The notes under the pieces: generated by a model
The model's database searches: none
Seen by the model: the letters and a program-made list of their open reading frames with translations, nothing else
Told to the model about the DNA's origin: nothing
Part shown: one piece after another, positions 52,717 through 61,132 of the stretch
Layout of the letters: each line of letters begins with the position of its first letter
How positions within the stretch are numbered: the stretch's first letter is position 1
NCBI RefSeq assembly: GCF_039614845.1
Contig: NZ_JBDIML010000002.1
Span: 1-64,000, forward strand
Length of the DNA stretch: 64,000 bases
Direction of reading: 5' to 3'
Source of the DNA: Ornithinibacillus xuwenensis
Lineage (GTDB): Bacteria; Bacillota; Bacilli; Bacillales; Amphibacillaceae
Position numbers and translations under genes: made by a program

Positions 52717-52727
52717 GAAGTTTCCCC

Positions 52728-53048
52728 CTAGAACATTCCTGGCATGTTTAATCCTTTCGTAAACTGACCCATTGTATCATTGGTTTTTTCTTCAATTTGC
52801 TTTAGGACATCGTTTGTTGCAGCAAGAATTAAATCTTGTAGCATATCGATATCATCTGGATCAACTACTTCTTCTTTTATTTGTACATCTGTAATTTCTT
52901 TTTTACCATTTGCTACAACGGTTACCATACCGCCACCAGCAGATGCTTCAAAAGACATTTCATGTAACTCATCCTGTGCCTGCATCATTTTCTTCTGCAT
53001 TTTTTGCATTTGTTTCATCATATTACCCATATTTCCCATACCTTTCAT
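52728..53048 (-). CDS. ebfC: Nucleoid-associated protein EbfC/YaaK
   Basis: A 106-residue YbaB/EbfC-family DNA-binding protein with a Met-rich N terminus (GMGNMGNMMKQMQKMQKKMM) and GGGMVTVVANGKKEITDVQI. It lies between dnaX and recR in almost all Firmicutes. Confidence 0.95.
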   Translation of the reverse strand: MKGMGNMGNMMKQMQKMQKKMMQAQDELHEMSFEASAGGGMVTVVANGKKEITDVQIKEEVVDPDDIDMLQDLILAATNDVLKQIEEKTNDTMGQFTKGLNMPGMF

Positions 53049-53078
53049 GGAAAACGCCTCCTTTAAATTCCAATTTTG

Positions 53079-54767
53079 TTAGTCATGTATTTCGATCAAG
53101 TCATCTCCAAAAAGCTTTCTTGCTTCCTCCACTAGAGGATCACTCGCATTTGATTGCTCTGGAGTAGATTGCTCTTGATTTTTCAAATAATCATTCCGTA
53201 GTTCCTGCCAATCCTGTTCGGGGATTGCAATAATAGTTAGCTGTTTATTTAATACACTACTTAATACAGATTCAACTAGTTCACGGTTATCTAAAAATAA
53301 TGCACAATGGATTTCGTACTTAAAAGCAACGACAAGTGACGAATCTGATGCGGCAGCAGGCTTTGAATCCTGAATCGTTGCATGTGCTGGTGCACTTGTT
53401 GTTTTTAGTTTATTTAAAAATGATGCCCATTGTGATTGAATCTCTTTCAAAGCAGGCTTTTGTGCCTCTTTTAGTACGTTACGAATTCTTTCATATGGAA
53501 CTTTATAACTGTTTTTCGATTGTCGTTGCTGCTGCCTCTTTCGCTCTGGCTGAGGAGCTACTGTATTTGTCTGTGCAGGTACTTCTTTTAATGTCGTTAT
53601 TTCTTTCTCTAGTTGCGCTAACTTAGTAGTTAATTGCATCACAGCATCTGAAGAGGCAATATCTGCTGAGCCAGCCGCTTCTGGATATTGATTGGTAATG
53701 GTAATAATCGCAATTTCAATAAACACCTTTGGATTATTCGTCCATTTCATTTCTTGCTGGCATTGATTTAATTGCATAATTGCATGCTGAATCCATTGTT
53801 CCGTTACGTTCTGTGCTAATTCCTTAAATGCATCATCAATAATAGCACGCTCTAAAACCCCTTCAAGTGCAGGTGCACTTTTATACAATAAGAGATCTCG
53901 TAAGAAATAAATAATATCATAAACAAATCTAGCTGGGTCCTTACCATGCTGGATGAGTTCATCTAACATTTTTAATGCAGTTTGGACTTCTTTTTGAGTC
54001 ATCGCCGCAATAATTTCTGTTAGTATTTGCTGTGATACGCCACCTGTTACTGCAAGAACATCTTCTAGTTGCACACTGTCCTCACTATAGGAAATGGCTT
54101 GGTCTAGTATACTAAGTGCATCACGCATTCCACCTTCAGCGGCTAACGCGACGGCATCTAATGCTTCTTTCGCAACCGTTAACCCTTCACCATCTAGTAT
54201 CGTTTGCATACGTTCAACTATTGCTTGATTCGAAATAGGTTTAAAATCAAAGCGTTGACATCTTGAAATAATGGTCAATGGAATTTTATGTGGTTCCGTG
54301 GTTGCCAATATAAATACAACATGCTTTGGAGGTTCTTCCAATGTTTTGAGTAATGCATTAAATGCATTAACAGAAATCATATGAACCTCATCAATGATGT
54401 ATACCTTATATGGGACAACACTAGAAGCATATTTTACTTTATCACGAATTTCTCTTATGTCATCAACACTAGTATTAGACGCAGCATCAATTTCAATTAC
54501 ATCAGAAATAGAACCGTCTTGGATTCCACGACAAGCTGCACATTCGTTACATGGCTCTTTCACTGGGGCATGTTCACAATTGATTGTTTTAGCAAAAATT
54601 TTTGCAGCACTTGTCTTCCCAGTTCCTCTTGGTCCTGAGAACAAATAGGCATGCGAGAATTTTTCTTGAACAATTGCGTTTTGTAGTGTTCGTGTAATAT
54701 GGCTTTGTCCAACAACATCATGAAATGTTCGTGGGCGCCATACGCGATACAATGCTTGATAGCTCAT
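53079..54767 (-). CDS. dnaX: DNA polymerase III subunits gamma/tau
   Basis: Clamp-loader ATPase and replisome organiser. The 562-residue protein shows Walker A FSGPRGTGKTSAAKIFAKT, the zinc-binding cysteines (CEHAPVKEPCNECAAC), VYIIDEVHMISVNAFNALLK and the sensor ATTEPHKIP. The length matches B. subtilis DnaX, and no A-rich slippage site for a short form was seen. Confidence 0.97.
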   Translation of the reverse strand: MSYQALYRVWRPRTFHDVVGQSHITRTLQNAIVQEKFSHAYLFSGPRGTGKTSAAKIFAKTINCEHAPVKEPCNECAACRGIQDGSISDVIEIDAASNTSVDDIREIRDKVKYASSVVPYKVYIIDEVHMISVNAFNALLKTLEEPPKHVVFILATTEPHKIPLTIISRCQRFDFKPISNQAIVERMQTILDGEGLTVAKEALDAVALAAEGGMRDALSILDQAISYSEDSVQLEDVLAVTGGVSQQILTEIIAAMTQKEVQTALKMLDELIQHGKDPARFVYDIIYFLRDLLLYKSAPALEGVLERAIIDDAFKELAQNVTEQWIQHAIMQLNQCQQEMKWTNNPKVFIEIAIITITNQYPEAAGSADIASSDAVMQLTTKLAQLEKEITTLKEVPAQTNTVAPQPERKRQQQRQSKNSYKVPYERIRNVLKEAQKPALKEIQSQWASFLNKLKTTSAPAHATIQDSKPAAASDSSLVVAFKYEIHCALFLDNRELVESVLSSVLNKQLTIIAIPEQDWQELRNDYLKNQEQSTPEQSNASDPLVEEARKLFGDDLIEIHD

Positions 54768-54919
54768 AATAAATTCCCCTCTATGATTTCTACCTAATTA
54801 TACCGATTTTAAGATGGAATGTGAACCAAGATATCGTATATTACAAAAAAGATTATCGCTAGAAGATTGAAAAAAGAAGCTAACAGAGGTTAGTGTTCCA
54901 TTATTGGATGAGGTACGAC

Positions 54920-54949
54920 AAAACCTCTTGTTGATACAAGAGGTTTAAA
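54920..54949 (-). terminator. SRP RNA terminator
   Basis: AAACCTCTTGT and ACAAGAGGTTT form a perfect 11-pair stem around a short loop, followed by TTTGTC on the minus strand, about 15 bases past the RNA. Confidence 0.8.
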
Positions 54950-54964
54950 AGTCACTATGTAAGC

Positions 54965-55232
54965 CGTGCACCCATCGTCGATGAAGTGACCCCATGCGTT
55001 ACTTAAGTTCATGGCTCAGTCTAGGTAACCCTGCGGCACACAGAAATGACCACTTACTGCTGCTTCCTTCCGGACCTGACAGGGTTCGTGGGTCTCTGTT
55101 GCGCAGGACCTAAACGTCAACACCAATCCCTTAAGGCAGACCACACGGTCACTCACCTCATGATGGGAATTCAGCCTCGCTATAGCGGATTGCGAGTACA
55201 GGGCACCGCTACCTCCCCGCTTAGCACGGTAA
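54965..55232 (-). ncRNA. scr: Signal recognition particle RNA (scRNA, large Bacillus type)
   Basis: About 268 bases, as long as the 271-base B. subtilis scRNA. The conserved domain IV tetraloop hairpin is present as CAGGTCCGGAAGGAAGCAGC. The 5' end CCGTGCTAAGCGGGGAGG pairs with the 3' end GGGTGCACGG. The Alu-like part is also there (GCGGTGCCCTGTAC). It scaffolds Ffh for co-translational membrane targeting. Ends are approximate. It lies upstream of dnaX as in B. subtilis. Confidence 0.95.
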
Positions 55233-55237
55233 TACCC

Positions 55238-55265
55238 ATTATAACATGTTGAAAAGAAAATGCAA
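55238..55265 (-). promoter_or_regulatory. SRP RNA promoter (extended -10)
   Basis: TGTTATAAT (55238-55246) on the minus strand is an extended -10; TTGCAT (55260-55265) lies 16 bases upstream of TATAAT. The start would be about 55231, matching the RNA's 5' end. Confidence 0.75.
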
Positions 55266-55294
55266 TGCTGATCCAGTTGAGATTATATGGAAAC

Positions 55295-55756
55295 CTACTG
55301 TTTTTTTCGATCACGCAGTGATTTGAAAAAGCTCGTTAATCGTTCACGACATACTTCTTCCAAAACTCCACCGGTAGTCTCAACCTGATGATTAAATCGA
55401 TTTTCATCTAGTAAATTCATTAAAGTACCCGCACAACCTGCTTTTGGATCATAGGCACCAAAAACGACCCGTTTTATTCTGGACTGAACAATTGCTCCTG
55501 CACACATTGGACATGGCTCAAGGGTTACATATAATGTACAATCCTCTAGACGCCAACTACCTATTTTTTGATTTGCCTCCTGAATGGCAATAAGCTCGGC
55601 ATGTGATAATGTCTCCTGGGACATTTCCCGCATATTATAACCAGCTGCAATGACGACATCCTGATAAACGATTATGGCCCCAATTGGCACCTCATTTTTT
55701 TCCTTTGCTTTATCAGCCTGTTCCAATGCTAAACGCATATAATATTCATCATTCAT
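55295..55756 (-). CDS. tadA: tRNA(adenine34) deaminase
   Basis: Converts A34 to inosine in tRNA-Arg. The 153-residue protein has the zinc motifs SHAELIAIQEA (catalytic Glu) and EPCPMCAGAIVQSRIKRVVF. ATG 55756 begins MNDEYYMRLALEQADKA, as in homologues; the ribosome site is weak. The 55 further upstream codons run antisense to yaaI and are rejected. Confidence 0.95.
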   Translation of the reverse strand: MNDEYYMRLALEQADKAKEKNEVPIGAIIVYQDVVIAAGYNMREMSQETLSHAELIAIQEANQKIGSWRLEDCTLYVTLEPCPMCAGAIVQSRIKRVVFGAYDPKAGCAGTLMNLLDENRFNHQVETTGGVLEEVCRERLTSFFKSLRDRKKQ

Positions 55757-55844
55757 TGTTATCACTGCTCTCTTTAATAGTTGAATAATCTCTCTCTTTC
55801 TTCTTAATACTAATAGTTCACAGCCTTCTTGGAGGTGATTCCAT

Positions 55845-56378
55845 TTGAAAGATAAGCTAACGAAGACAGCGATTGTATTTGTTGACGTAATAAATGATTT
55901 TAACTTCCATGGCGGAGACAAACTATGTACTCATACAGCGGAAATTCTACCAAATTTAATACGGCTACGTCATTTTGCAGAAGAAAATCATCTTCCAATT
56001 ATTTATGTAAATGATCATTATACGCTTTGGAAATCTGATCCTGAGGTTATTATCAATCACTGCAGAAACGATAAGAGCAAGCATATTATTGATAAAATAA
56101 AACCTAGAAATCAAGATTACTTTCTAATTAAACCACAGCATTCTGCTTTTTTTCAAACGCCGTTACAATCCTTGTTAACTGATTTAGGGAAATCGCATGT
56201 AATACTTGCAGGAATTGCTGGAGATATTTGTATTCTTTTCACAGCAAAGGATGCCTATATGTACAATTTTACGATGCATATCCCCAAAAATTGTATGGCC
56301 TCTGAAGAAAAGGAAGGCAATGATTACGCGCTTTACTTAATGAACACTGTTATGAAAGCAAATATTGAACCTATCTAA
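55845..56378 (+). CDS. yaaI: Isochorismatase-family cysteine hydrolase YaaI
   Basis: The 177-residue protein has the catalytic Asp in TAIVFVDVINDF, a central Lys region and the Cys-bearing loop LAGIAGDICILFTAKDA. The family cleaves isochorismate, nicotinamide-like or related amides; the actual substrate is unknown. The start is TTG 55845, with GGAGGTGA six bases upstream. It is transcribed away from tadA, as in B. subtilis. Confidence 0.9.
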   Translation: MKDKLTKTAIVFVDVINDFNFHGGDKLCTHTAEILPNLIRLRHFAEENHLPIIYVNDHYTLWKSDPEVIINHCRNDKSKHIIDKIKPRNQDYFLIKPQHSAFFQTPLQSLLTDLGKSHVILAGIAGDICILFTAKDAYMYNFTMHIPKNCMASEEKEGNDYALYLMNTVMKANIEPI

Positions 56379-56470
56379 AAGACATAACCTGCATACTCCC
56401 TTCATAAAGATTTATATAGAGACAATATCAAGTTTATAGCTTGAAGATTGAATCAGAAGGAGGGAGTTTT

Positions 56471-57760
56471 ATGCAAATTCATGTTGTTTCAAGTGGAGAT
56501 TCCTTGTACACCATTGCTAGTACATATGGTACTACAACAGATGCACTTATTAACGCCAATGAACTGGAAGCTCCAAATAATTTAGTTGTCGGGCAAGCAC
56601 TCGTCATTCCAATTGTTGGGCAATTTTATTTTGTTCAACCTGGTGATAGCCTCTATTCTATAGCGCAACGTTTTAATATATCGTACCAAGAACTAGCACG
56701 AGTAAACAGTATTCCGGTTAATGGTCCTTTAACGGTTGGATTGCGTTTATATATTCCACCTGGCCCTAAACCCGAAATTATTGCAAATGCATACGTTGAA
56801 CCAATAGGAGGTTCTGTTTCCCAAGAACTAGAAAATTCCGCAAGAAAAAACGCTCCATTTTTATCTTACCTTGCACCCTTTAGTTATCAGGTCAATCGTG
56901 ATGGTTCCTTAAATGCCCCACCTTTAAACAATTTCAAACAAATTGCAGATGCAAATAATGCAAAGCTTATGATGGTTATTACAACCTTAGAAGAAGGAGC
57001 ATTTAGTGCAGAGCTCGGACATATTATCGTAACCGTTCAAGCAGTACAAAATACGTTATTAGATAATATTGTGAATACCGCAAAACAGGTTGGTTTTAGT
57101 GATGTACATTTTGATTTTGAATTTTTACCGCCTGAGGACCGTGATGCTTATAGCAGCTTTTTAGCGAAAGCCAAGGAGCGCTTATCACAGGAAGGATTAC
57201 TCATGTCAACGGCACTTGCTCCGAAGGTCAGTGCAACACAAGAAGGAGCATGGTATGAAGCACATGACTATGGTGCACATGGTTCTGTCGCTGATTTTGT
57301 CGTGCTTATGACATATGAGTGGGGCTATAGTGGAGGTCCTGCGATGGCAGTATCGCCAATTGATCAAGTACGCAGGGTTGTCAATTATGCCTTAACAGAA
57401 ATGCCAGCTAATAAAATCCTATTAGGTCAAAACCTGTATGGATATGATTGGACACTCCCATTTGTTGAAGGAGGAGAATATGCGAAAGCTGTAAGTCCAC
57501 AGCAGGCAATTGCACTTGCGAGAGAAAATAATGTAGCGATTCAATATGATACTACTGCACAGGCACCATTCTTTAATTATTGGGATGCTGAAGGGAAGCA
57601 GCATGAAGTATGGTTTGAGGATGCACGCTCTATTCAGGCTAAGTTTGATTTAATTAAAGAGCTCGGGTTACGCGGTATAAGCTACTGGAAGCTAGGCTTA
57701 GCATTTCCACAAAACTGGCTATTATTGCAAGATAACTTTACGATATCAAAATCATCCTAA
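56471..57760 (+). CDS. yaaH: Spore peptidoglycan hydrolase YaaH (SleL-type)
   Basis: Spore-associated glucosaminidase involved in germination. The 429-residue protein has two N-terminal LysM domains (VVSSGDSLYTIASTYGTT and FVQPGDSLYSIAQRFNISY) and a GH18 barrel with the catalytic region FSDVHFDFEFLPPEDR. The usual DxxDxDxE reads HFDFEF here, as in YaaH. ATG 56471 follows AAGGAGGGAG. An AATATT-N16-CATAACCT at 56361-56390 resembles a sigma-E promoter only loosely. Confidence 0.94.
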   Translation: MQIHVVSSGDSLYTIASTYGTTTDALINANELEAPNNLVVGQALVIPIVGQFYFVQPGDSLYSIAQRFNISYQELARVNSIPVNGPLTVGLRLYIPPGPKPEIIANAYVEPIGGSVSQELENSARKNAPFLSYLAPFSYQVNRDGSLNAPPLNNFKQIADANNAKLMMVITTLEEGAFSAELGHIIVTVQAVQNTLLDNIVNTAKQVGFSDVHFDFEFLPPEDRDAYSSFLAKAKERLSQEGLLMSTALAPKVSATQEGAWYEAHDYGAHGSVADFVVLMTYEWGYSGGPAMAVSPIDQVRRVVNYALTEMPANKILLGQNLYGYDWTLPFVEGGEYAKAVSPQQAIALARENNVAIQYDTTAQAPFFNYWDAEGKQHEVWFEDARSIQAKFDLIKELGLRGISYWKLGLAFPQNWLLLQDNFTISKSS

Positions 57761-57770
57761 ACAAAATGAA

Positions 57771-57805
57771 TAAACCTCCAGTTCAAATCCTGAACTGGAG
57801 GTTTA
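57771..57805. terminator. Bidirectional terminator between yaaH and acsA
   Basis: TAAACCTCCAGTTCA and its exact complement form a perfect 15-pair stem with a five-base loop between convergent genes, with A/T tracts on both sides. Confidence 0.9.
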
Positions 57806-57810
57806 TTAGT

Positions 57811-59526
57811 TTATTCTTCTAATGTTGACGTATCCCCTGTAGGCAACCCTAACTCCCAGGATTTCAGTAAACGTCGCATAATTTTCCCACTTCGGGTCTT
57901 TGGAATCGATTCACGAACCTCAATCTCTCGTGGTGCAGCGTGTGCACTTAATCCTGTTTTAACAAATTGACGAATGTCTTCTAATAGCTCACTAGATTCC
58001 TGATGTCCAGGATTTAGCGTAATGAATGCTTTAATGATCTCTCCTCGTTGTGGATCAGGTTTACCAATGACACCTGCTTCTGCAACAGCAGGATGTTCAA
58101 TTAGCTTACTTTCCACCTCAAATGGGCCGACTCGTTCTCCCGAGGTATTAATGACATCATCTAAACGTCCTTGGAACCAGAAGTACCCATCCTCATCTCG
58201 ATACGCACTATCTCCAGATACATACCAGCCATTTACAAAATAACTATCATATTTCCCTGGATTTTTCCATATGGCACGCATCATAGAAGGCCAGCCTGCT
58301 TTAATTGCTAAATTCCCCATTTGGTTTGGTGGAATTTCATTTCCTTCATTATCAACAATTGATGCTTCAATACCGGGTATTGGTTTCCCCATTGAACCTG
58401 GTCGGATTTCTTCAGATGGAAGGTTGACAATAAGCTGTGCTCCCGTTTCAGTCATCCACCAAGTATCATGTATTCGTAAATTAAATGCTTTTAATCCCCA
58501 CGTGATAACCTCTGGATTTAATGGTTCTCCTACACTCATGATATGACGAAGTGTAGTTAGATTGTGCTTCTTCACCAATTCTTCTCCAGCACTAACAAGC
58601 ATTCTTAGTGCAGTAGGTGCCGTATACCATACGGTAACATTATTTTTTTCTAGTGTTTGATACCAATCCTCTGGTGTGAAACGACCCCCGCGAATAACAT
58701 TGGTTACACCATGCAGCCAAGGGGCAAAGATTCCATAGCTAGTACCCGTTACCCAACCTGGATCAGCTGTACACCAATAAATATCATCCTCTTTTAAATC
58801 AAGCACCCACTCACCTGTTGCATAATGCTGAATCATGGCATTATGTACATGATAGACGCCTTTCGGTTTTCCGGTAGATCCAGATGTATAATGAAGAAGC
58901 ATTCCATCCTCTAAATCAACCCATTCAATTTCAAAGGAATCATTTACAGATTCCATCTCACTTTGATAATTTATATAGTCTCCAGAAGTCCCATCATCAC
59001 TTCCAACCAAGATAATTTTTTCTAAGTTTGGAAGGTCTTCTTGAGGTACTCGACCAAGTAATTCTGGTGTTGTAATGAGCATTTTAGCTTCACTATCCTG
59101 CAAACGATCACGTACCGCTTGTTCCATAAATGCTTCAAATAAAGGACCTGCAATTGCTCCTGTTTTCAATATTCCAAAGAAGCTACTATAAAATTCCGGA
59201 CTTCTTGGCATAAATAAAAAGACGCGATCACCTTTATGAATATTATGTTTCTTCAGGACGTTTGCAAACTTATTACTTTCCCGCTTTATTTGTTCAAATG
59301 TTAATGATTCTTCTCTTCCAGGTGCTGAATACAGTAGTGCAATCTGATCTTTCTTAGCTGGATTTTCTGCGTGGCGATCAATTGCTTCATATGCAATATT
59401 TACTTTTCCAGTTTCATTCCAGGTAAAGTTTTTCTTTAAATCCTCCCACTTAAAGGAAGCTCGCATTTCTTGTACATTTTTCAAGTTATGGTTTCCTTCT
59501 CTTGCAGGTATGCGCTGCATGTCCAT
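57811..59526 (-). CDS. acsA: Acetyl-CoA synthetase
   Basis: Converts acetate, ATP and CoA to acetyl-CoA. The 571-residue ANL-superfamily enzyme has LHYTSGSTGKPKGVYHVH (AMP loop), TEDTWWMTETGAQ-like HDTWWMTETGAQLIV, and the C-terminal RSGKIMRRLLK with the acetylatable lysine. ATG 59526 follows GAGGTG. It is not at this place in B. subtilis. A cre-like site lies in its leader. Confidence 0.95.
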   Translation of the reverse strand: MDMQRIPAREGNHNLKNVQEMRASFKWEDLKKNFTWNETGKVNIAYEAIDRHAENPAKKDQIALLYSAPGREESLTFEQIKRESNKFANVLKKHNIHKGDRVFLFMPRSPEFYSSFFGILKTGAIAGPLFEAFMEQAVRDRLQDSEAKMLITTPELLGRVPQEDLPNLEKIILVGSDDGTSGDYINYQSEMESVNDSFEIEWVDLEDGMLLHYTSGSTGKPKGVYHVHNAMIQHYATGEWVLDLKEDDIYWCTADPGWVTGTSYGIFAPWLHGVTNVIRGGRFTPEDWYQTLEKNNVTVWYTAPTALRMLVSAGEELVKKHNLTTLRHIMSVGEPLNPEVITWGLKAFNLRIHDTWWMTETGAQLIVNLPSEEIRPGSMGKPIPGIEASIVDNEGNEIPPNQMGNLAIKAGWPSMMRAIWKNPGKYDSYFVNGWYVSGDSAYRDEDGYFWFQGRLDDVINTSGERVGPFEVESKLIEHPAVAEAGVIGKPDPQRGEIIKAFITLNPGHQESSELLEDIRQFVKTGLSAHAAPREIEVRESIPKTRSGKIMRRLLKSWELGLPTGDTSTLEE

Positions 59527-59549
59527 CCAATCACCTCATTTGAAAATAT

Positions 59550-59565
59550 TTGCAACCGATTACAA
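59550..59565 (-). promoter_or_regulatory. cre-like CcpA site upstream of acsA
   Basis: On the plus strand TTGCAACCGATTACAA fits the cre pattern WTGNNARCGNWWWCAW at all but one position (C for R). It lies just downstream of a TATAAT (59573-59578) and 24 bases before the acsA start, a repressing position. acsA is CcpA-repressed in B. subtilis. Confidence 0.6.
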
Positions 59566-59706
59566 TTCTTAAATTATAAAATATTTAAACTTTTATTTGA
59601 TTTATATTTTAGAACATTTTATGATTTTTTGAAAGCATTTATCACAAATTATTAGAATTTTTATACTGTTAGAATAGATAAAGACAAGAATTTTTAAATA
59701 TTTTTA

Positions 59707-59732
59707 TACAACCAAATTATAGATGCGCCGTC
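59707..59732 (+). promoter_or_regulatory. ECF-type autoregulatory promoter
   Basis: TACAAC (59707-59712), 16 bases, CGTC (59729-59732). ECF sigma factors of Bacillus use an AAC-containing -35 and CGTC or CGTA at -10 with a 16-base spacer. It is 28 bases upstream of the sigma gene. Confidence 0.7.
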
Positions 59733-59760
59733 TAATAGATGAAAGGGTGGTGGAGGATAT

Positions 59761-60315
59761 TTGAAGAACTACGAGAAAGTCAATAAACCATTAACTAAAG
59801 ATCAACAGCTTGAGTGGTTAATGAGTGAGTTCGGGAAAGATGTTATCCGACTGGCTTTTACATATACAAAACAAAGACAGTTATCTGAAGATATTGCACA
59901 AGAGGTTTTCATTAGATGTTATCAACATATAGATGTTTTTCGCCATGAATCTTCTTATAAGACATGGATTTTTCGTATAACCATTAACCTATGCAAAGAT
60001 TATTTTAGGAGTTGGACATATAAACATATTACAATCTCAGACCTTTTTTCAAAATCTATGTTTACCAATGAATCACCTGAATCAGAAGTTATAACGGTAG
60101 AGAAAAACAGAACAATTGCAGATTTCGTTTTAGCACTACCAGTAAAATATCGTGAAGTCATAATTCTATATTACTATGAAGAAATGTCATATATCGAAAT
60201 TTCGGAAACACTAAGCATAAGTCTACAAACCGTGAAGGCTCGTCTTTATCGAGCACGGCTTAAATTACATAAATTATTTGAGAGGAGTGGATTTAATGAA
60301 TCAACTATTAAATGA
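59761..60315 (+). CDS. ECF RNA polymerase sigma factor
   Basis: A 184-residue sigma-70 family factor with region 2 (about 24-93: FGKDVIRLAFTYTKQRQLSE, DIAQEVFIRCYQHID, TWIFRITINLCKDYFRS) and region 4 (about 125-175: LPVKYREVIILYYYEEMSYI, then EISETLSISLQTVKARLYRA). No region 1.1 or 3. The TTG start has GGAGG four bases upstream. It overlaps the next gene by 20 bases, the usual sigma/anti-sigma arrangement, and has its own ECF-like promoter. Its regulon and signal are unknown. Confidence 0.93.
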   Translation: MKNYEKVNKPLTKDQQLEWLMSEFGKDVIRLAFTYTKQRQLSEDIAQEVFIRCYQHIDVFRHESSYKTWIFRITINLCKDYFRSWTYKHITISDLFSKSMFTNESPESEVITVEKNRTIADFVLALPVKYREVIILYYYEEMSYIEISETLSISLQTVKARLYRARLKLHKLFERSGFNESTIK

Positions 60316-60952
60316 TTTGAAGGAAATCATGGATAGATCTGTACTTAAAGATATTGACTTAAGCGAGGAAAGCAAAGCCAATATTAGAAAGTCTTTATAC
60401 CACTCATCCCAAAGGAAAGTTTCTCATTTAAAACCAATATTGATGACCCTACTCAGTATTAGTATAACGTGCTTTTTCTTAATAGGATCAGGTTATTTTT
60501 TGGTAGATAAATTAGATTTATTCCATCATAACGCAGGTACGGTAACAGAATCGATGGATGAAATAATTGATTTAGACAACATCAATGAAATCCTTGCAAT
60601 AGACAAAAGTAATCCAGATATTTTAAGAAAAAGTGAATATAAGTCGGTAGAAGACTTTGTATTATCTGCTAAACATGAATTGAATTCTAATCCACCAACT
60701 TACGCTGACCCATCTAGAGAGCTATGGCAATTAGATGTTGCAAGATGGATATCTTCTTACTCAAAACATTTCGCCGCTCTATCAACAGATAAAGATGAAG
60801 TTACATTGCTCCATAATATAGAAAAAGCTTCAGAACAACTATTTAAGGTTGGTGATCCAATAAAGCCAAAAGAAAACCAAGCACAACTCGTAAAAAATTT
60901 AAATTCTGCTCTTGATGAATTTATTAATACAAGAATACCAATTAATAATTAA
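60296..60952 (+). CDS. Putative membrane anti-sigma factor with unrecognised extracellular domain
   Basis: A 218-residue protein with an acidic/basic cytoplasmic helix region (1-46), one transmembrane segment (about 47-70) and an extracellular domain of about 145 residues. The outer part contains DEIIDLDNINEILAIDKSN, KSVEDFVLSAKHELNSN and ELWQLDVARWISSYSKHFAA. There is no HxxxCxxC zinc motif of the ZAS class. Overlap with the sigma gene and topology support the anti-sigma call. ATG 60296 follows GAGGAG. I do not recognise the outer domain. Confidence 0.75.
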   Translation: MNQLLNDLKEIMDRSVLKDIDLSEESKANIRKSLYHSSQRKVSHLKPILMTLLSISITCFFLIGSGYFLVDKLDLFHHNAGTVTESMDEIIDLDNINEILAIDKSNPDILRKSEYKSVEDFVLSAKHELNSNPPTYADPSRELWQLDVARWISSYSKHFAALSTDKDEVTLLHNIEKASEQLFKVGDPIKPKENQAQLVKNLNSALDEFINTRIPINN

Positions 60953-61096
60953 TTGGTTTTGAAAAGACGCATTTCTCGAATCTAGTAATATTATTTTTTC
61001 CTTTCGATCATTTCCATTTGCTTAAACTATCTTCACATTAATTTGAACGCAATAGTGAATATAATGAAATACCAAGTTATATTTTCCTTCTAAAAG

Positions 61097-61128
61097 AACC
61101 CCTCTAATAAGTCTATTAGAGAGGTTCG
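61097..61128 (-). terminator. Terminator of the symporter gene
   Basis: GAACCCCTCTAATA and TATTAGAGAGGTTC pair with one mismatch around a four-base loop, four bases after the symporter stop, with TTTT after it on the minus strand. It could also stop plus-strand transcription from the anti-sigma gene. Confidence 0.8.
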
Positions 61129-61132
61129 TTCA

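Noticed and set aside
53079..54767. Programmed frameshift in dnaX giving a short gamma form
   Set aside because: No A-rich heptamer followed by a fitting stem was seen; the single full-length frame is as in B. subtilis.
55046..55252. Plus-strand open frame over the SRP RNA
   Set aside because: It is antisense to a confidently identified structural RNA.
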